Below, one piece after another: positions 6,458-7,763 of a DNA stretch of 7,763 nt. The translations under genes were made by a program, and so were the position numbers. Source of the stretch: RUG626 sp964411785 (lineage in GTDB: Bacteria > Bacillota > Clostridia > Oscillospirales > Oscillospiraceae); the NCBI GenBank assembly GCA_964411785.1, contig CAYPMJ010000096.1:1-7763 (forward strand), given 5' to 3'. Under the pieces are notes generated by a model, which saw only the letters and a program-made list of their open reading frames with translations, had not been told where the DNA came from and ran no database searches. The first letter of the stretch is position 1. Every line of letters begins with the position of its first letter.

Positions 6458-7630
6458 TTAAGGATTGTGACGGAGAGACTGCACACCCTTACATATGCTC
6501 TCCAGCCCTTTTTCCAGCTGAGAACGCGGACAGGCGATGTTAAGGCGCATGAATCCGTCGCTCTCGCCTCCATAGCGAACGCCATCATTCAGACATGCTC
6601 CGGCTTTGGCCAGCTGGTCGGTCAACTCATGACTTCCGGCCCCTGTGTACCGCATATCCAGCCACATGAGGTACGTACCCTGCAATTTGGCTATTGTCAC
6701 CTGCGGAAGCTCACTCCGGAGGAATTCCCTTGCAAAATGATAGTTTTCTGTGAGGTATTGGTTCTGCTCGTCACACCAGCGCGCGCCCTTTTCGTAGGCC
6801 GCCTGACACGCAATAAGGCCGAGATTGTTTGGCGACTCGATGTGATGCTCGGAGTGGAACTGTTTCAGCTTTTCCCTCAGTGTGTCGTCCGGAATAATGA
6901 TGTTGGAGTTTTTGAGGCCAGCCAGGTTGAAGGTTTTCCCGGAGGACGTCATCACGATGACGTTGTCCGGCGTTCCGGTAAGACCTGCGGTAAAGTGAAC
7001 TGAGCCGTCAATGAGAATATCCCAGTGAATTTCGTCGCTGACAAGCAGGACTCCGTGCTGCTTGCACATCGCGGCAACGGTTCCGACCTCCTCCGCTGTC
7101 CAGACGCGTCCGACGGGGTTGTGGGGGCTGCAAAGTATCATAAGACGAGCACCCCGGAGCTTGCAGTCCAGGTCATTGAAGTCCATGTGCCAGCCTGAGA
7201 CATTTTCTCCGGTGAGCCGGTTTTCAACAGCCGTCCGTCCGGCAGATTCAATACATTTTTTAAATGGGTCGTAAACGGGAGTCTGAATGACTATCCTGTC
7301 ACCGGGCTTCGTGAAACAGCGGATCACGTTTGCACATTCAGACACAATGCCGGTGGACGGTAAAATCCATTTCTCCTCAGTCTCCCACCCGTGGCGGTCA
7401 CGGAGCCAGCCGCGCACTGCGTCAAAATACCGCTTTCCAGGTTCCACATAACCGAAGACGCACCGGTCAACCGCATCCTTCAATGCGTCCACAATCTCCG
7501 GGGCGGACCGATAGTCGGAATCCGCCACCCAGAAGGGGAGAGCGTCAGCGTTGTGGTAGAGAGACTCCCGCATATCCCACTTTATGCTCCCGGATCCGGC
7601 CCTTAGAGCGGGTGTGTCAAAATCGTACAT
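6458..7630 (-). CDS. patB: MalY/PatB family PLP-dependent C-S lyase / aminotransferase
   Basis: A 390-residue fold-type I PLP enzyme of the MalY/PatB branch, full length for the family. Members are mostly cystathionine beta-lyases or other C-S lyases, converting cystathionine to homocysteine, pyruvate and ammonia; some release odorous thiols, and E. coli MalY also acts as a regulator. Visible are the family start Y-D-F-D-T-P at 2-7 with K-W-D-M at 17-20, W-V-A-D-S-D at 34-39, the Y120 segment T-P-V-Y-D-P-F at 117-123, P-H-N-P-V-G-R at 169-175 with N171, S-D-E-I-H-W-D at 198-204 with D199, the PLP-binding Lys at 232 in S-S-G-K-T-F-N-L-A-G, and the carboxylate-binding R362 in F-M-R-L-N-I-A-C-P. 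The ATG at 7630 has AAGAAGG on the - strand 6 bases upstream (7637-7643). It is convergent to mtaD and stands alone within the window. The exact substrate cannot be read from the sequence. Confidence 0.93.
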   Translation of the reverse strand: MYDFDTPALRAGSGSIKWDMRESLYHNADALPFWVADSDYRSAPEIVDALKDAVDRCVFGYVEPGKRYFDAVRGWLRDRHGWETEEKWILPSTGIVSECANVIRCFTKPGDRIVIQTPVYDPFKKCIESAGRTAVENRLTGENVSGWHMDFNDLDCKLRGARLMILCSPHNPVGRVWTAEEVGTVAAMCKQHGVLLVSDEIHWDILIDGSVHFTAGLTGTPDNVIVMTSSGKTFNLAGLKNSNIIIPDDTLREKLKQFHSEHHIESPNNLGLIACQAAYEKGARWCDEQNQYLTENYHFAREFLRSELPQVTIAKLQGTYLMWLDMRYTGAGSHELTDQLAKAGACLNDGVRYGGESDGFMRLNIACPRSQLEKGLESICKGVQSLRHNP

Positions 7631-7675
7631 GACTGACCTTCTTTCTGATTTCAGCTTAATTTTTTCTTTTTATAA

Positions 7676-7702
7676 AAGGCCATGCGCCATTGGCGCGGCC
7701 TT
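7676..7702. other. GC-rich palindrome upstream of patB (first of two)
   Basis: AAGGCC at 7676-7681 pairs with GGCCTT at 7697-7702, and GCGCC at 7684-7688 pairs with GGCGC at 7692-7696, giving 11 bp with a 2-base bulge (7682-7683) and an ATT loop. Read on the - strand it is followed by TTTTATAAAAAG, so it might act as a terminator or leader attenuator for transcripts entering patB; read on the + strand the tail is TTAAATTAAG. It ends 46 bases before the patB start codon. Confidence 0.6.
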
Positions 7703-7710
7703 AAATTAAG

Positions 7711-7737
7711 TATAATAGCCACTACGTGGCTATTATA
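7711..7737. other. Perfect 12-bp inverted repeat with TATAAT in both arms (second palindrome)
   Basis: TATAATAGCCAC at 7711-7722 is exactly inverted at 7726-7737 around the 3-base spacer TAC. Each arm begins with TATAAT, so a -10-like element exists on both strands. It could be a divergent operator/promoter or a stem-loop terminator. It lies 8 bases to the right of the first palindrome. Confidence 0.65.
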
Positions 7738-7761
7738 GCACAGAGCCTTACATTTTGGAAA
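7732..7761 (-). promoter_or_regulatory. Candidate sigma-A promoter for patB
   Basis: On the - strand, TTTCCA (complement of 7756-7761, 4 of 6 matches to TTGACA) is followed after 18 bases by a perfect TATAAT (complement of 7732-7737). Transcription would begin near 7725, inside the inverted repeat, giving a leader of about 95 bases that contains the GC-rich palindrome. The -35 match and spacing are mediocre, so the call is tentative. Confidence 0.35.
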
Positions 7762-7763
7762 GA

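Noticed and set aside
6443..7003. 186-codon open frame on the + strand opposite patB
   Set aside because: It lies inside the coding region of a clear PLP enzyme on the other strand, has no recognisable domain or good ribosome binding site, and is best explained as an antisense shadow.

Overview
This window looks like a chromosomal stretch from a low-redundancy Firmicutes genome, most likely class Clostridia (Lachnospiraceae or Oscillospiraceae type). The evidence is strong AGGAGG-type ribosome binding sites, two TTG starts, tight co-directional spacing, and a gene set typical of that group (DegV, CbxX-type AAA ATPase, trimeric PNP, MTA/SAH deaminase, MalY/PatB). By eye the base composition is slightly GC-rich. 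Genus cannot be fixed from the sequence alone. No mobile element, tRNA, rRNA, CRISPR array or phage gene is visible.

Layout: six genes run on the + strand. (1) The 3' end of a type-3 amino-acid-type solute-binding protein, which enters from outside the window and ends after what looks like a second, half-length binding module. (2) asnS. (3) A CbxX/SpoVK-like AAA+ ATPase. (4) A DegV-family fatty-acid-binding protein. (5) A purine nucleoside phosphorylase. (6) An MTA/SAH deaminase of the amidohydrolase superfamily. A strong hairpin, probably a bidirectional terminator, separates this series from a convergent gene (7) on the - strand, a MalY/PatB-type PLP-dependent C-S lyase. Upstream of gene 7, the right edge of the window holds two consecutive strong palindromes that probably include its promoter.

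How the genes may work together: the clearest unit is PNP plus MTA/SAH deaminase, only 7 bases apart. The deaminase converts 5'-methylthioadenosine or S-adenosylhomocysteine to inosine derivatives. The PNP can take inosine-type substrates, and it carries Met where the 5'-hydroxyl-binding His of classical PNPs is expected. This suggests a salvage route for SAM by-products through 5'-methylthioinosine (inference). The convergent PatB/MalY enzyme, if a cystathionine beta-lyase, would supply homocysteine for methionine and SAM, a loosely related theme. Genes 1-4 have no obvious common pathway.

Most of the window is ordinary core metabolism. The items worth a second look are the half-module solute-binding protein, the PNP-deaminase pair, the 13-bp hairpin in front of the PNP gene, and the double palindrome at the right edge.
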